Positions 14,146 through 14,830 of a DNA stretch of 14,830 nt are shown here, in pieces. Every line of letters starts with the position of its first letter. Positions within the stretch are counted from its first letter, which is position 1. This stretch comes from Alphaproteobacteria bacterium (GTDB lineage: Bacteria > Pseudomonadota > Alphaproteobacteria > Micavibrionales > UBA2020): positions 1 to 14,830 of the forward strand of contig JAGLRU010000042.1 of assembly GCA_023136145.1 (NCBI GenBank). The letters are read 5' to 3'. Below the pieces are notes generated by a model. It ran no database searches. It was not told the DNA's origin and saw only the letters and a list, made by a program, of their open reading frames with translations. The position numbers and the translations under genes were made by a program.

Positions 14146-14742
14146 TTAACTTACAAAACTCTCATACAATAAATTCAGAGCCATAAGAAACGTAAAAATT
14201 ATAAATACTCGTTTAACCCATAAATCACCCTTATGAATCACTGTATGAGCTCCCCACCAGCCTCCTATGGACATACCGACAGCCAGCGCAATACCATATG
14301 GAATGTGAACAATATCATTGATAAAAAAGACAATAAAAGACGATAATATCATTAAATACTTTGCAATCGATGACGTTGCCTTAGCTTGAATAATAGTCAT
14401 ACCGAAAAATTTCATCAAAATAAAATCAACAAAAATCCCATGACCGACACAAAAGAACCCTCCATAAATATTAGCTAAAAAATAGCCAAAAAAACCAACC
14501 GCTTTCCCTGTCCTACCTGCTTCCTGACTTTTAACCCCAATACTTCAATTAAAGATCATCAGGCAAAGAATCCCCAACATCAACACAGCAACAATAGATT
14601 TTAAAAATTGTTCAGGAATAGCTAAAATGATATGTGAACCAATAATCGCTCCGATAATAGCCAAAATACATAACGGCGCAACATATTTCCATATAATAAG
14701 ATTGGCTTTCTTATATAGTACTTTAGAATAAGAATCAAACAT
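14146..14742 (-). pseudogene. TauE/SafE (TSUP) family permease remnant, 5'-truncated and interrupted by in-frame TGA
   Basis: Reading one frame from ATG at 14742 to TAA at 14146 gives 198 codons with a single internal stop, TGA at 14545-14547. The part before it (LCILAIIGAIIGSHIILAIPEQFLKSIVAVLML) matches the middle of TSUP permeases, which move sulfite, sulfonates or similar anions. After it, GKAVGFFGYFLANIYGGFFCVGHGIF resembles the second Gly-rich membrane repeat, and MSIGGWWGAHTVIHKGDLWVKRVFIIF is the typical C-terminal motif. The usual first 50-60 residues with the first GIGGG repeat are absent: upstream is an in-frame TAG and no frame continues the family. TGA is a normal stop elsewhere in the window, so recoding is unlikely. 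The two halves could be mis-called as two small membrane proteins. A sequencing error could explain the TGA but not the missing N-terminus. Confidence 0.75.
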
Positions 14743-14756
14743 GATATAGTCTTTCT

Positions 14757-14830
14757 ATGACTTATCAAACTCCCCACAGGATTGCCGTTTTATCCTTTAT
14801 TAAAGACGGCGGAAGTAAGGTTGAAGCAGC
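14757..14830 (+). CDS. Probable start of an unidentified gene (cut by window edge)
   Basis: ATG at 14757-14759 opens a frame that stays open to the window end (24 codons), beginning MTYQTPHRIAVLSFIKDGG. The hydrophobic strand followed by KDGG faintly resembles the opening of DUF2478-type nucleotide-binding proteins, but too little is present to name it. No ribosome-binding site is visible. TATAGT at 14745-14750 with TTTAGA 17 bases before it may be a promoter so close to the ATG that the message would be nearly leaderless. It is divergent from the TSUP remnant. Confidence 0.35.
   Translation, partial: MTYQTPHRIAVLSFIKDGGSKVEA

Noticed and set aside
14545..14547. TGA as a recoded Trp or selenocysteine codon
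   Set aside because: TGA ends several intact genes in the window and TGG is used for Trp; TSUP permeases are not selenoproteins. A nonsense mutation or sequencing error is simpler.
1..14830. tRNA, rRNA or other known RNA genes
   Set aside because: No cloverleaf or ribosomal segment was recognised by eye in the intergenic regions; a covariance-model search would settle this.

Overview
The window looks like part of an alphaproteobacterial chromosome of moderate, slightly AT-leaning composition. The grounds are a CobS/CobT pair behind a small J-domain protein in the usual alphaproteobacterial order, an RHH_4-type ribbon-helix-helix regulator, a seven-iron FdxA ferredoxin, a K+-independent H+-pyrophosphatase, and a hybrid kinase with a FixL-like PAS domain. 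TGA is an ordinary stop here (it ends the DHH, drug/metabolite-transporter-like and hppA genes). Genus cannot be set from the sequence alone.

Layout. 1-3420 (minus): J-domain protein -> cobS -> [GIY-YIG gene plus palindromic repeats] -> cobT, which runs off the left edge. J protein and cobS are coupled by a TAATG overlap, but cobS and cobT are separated by about 630 bp holding two full copies and one half copy of a dispersed palindromic repeat with a small GIY-YIG nuclease gene between them. 3421-3601: divergent intergenic region with a perfect 11-bp inverted repeat. 3602-4641: RHH regulator (plus), carrying a 57-bp in-frame tandem duplication, convergent with an ICMT/PEMT-like membrane methyltransferase. 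4924-7497 (plus): a tight three-gene cluster of a PuuB-like FAD oxidoreductase, a DHH/DHHA1 phosphoesterase and fdxA. 7494-9755 (minus): hybrid histidine kinase with two membrane helices, PAS, HisKA, HATPase, REC and Hpt. 10015-10268: cold-shock protein with a long leader and a strong intrinsic terminator. 10343-11218: multi-pass DMT/EamA-like membrane protein. 11234-13984 (minus): hppA followed after 12 nt by an SGNH hydrolase. 14146-14742 (minus): TauE/SafE (TSUP) pseudogene lacking its N-terminal part and broken by an in-frame TGA. 14757-14830: probable first codons of a plus-strand gene.

How the genes fit. CobS and CobT are the AAA+ and vWA-type subunits that drive cobalt insertion in aerobic cobalamin synthesis, and the J protein probably assists them. 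The FAD enzyme, DHH protein and ferredoxin look co-transcribed; their shared purpose is not evident. Most of the window is housekeeping or metabolic. The most interesting signals are the repeat/GIY-YIG unit splitting the cob operon, the symmetric promoter/operator-like element upstream of the RHH gene, recent in-frame duplications inside that gene, and two convergent gene pairs whose stop codons lie within each other.
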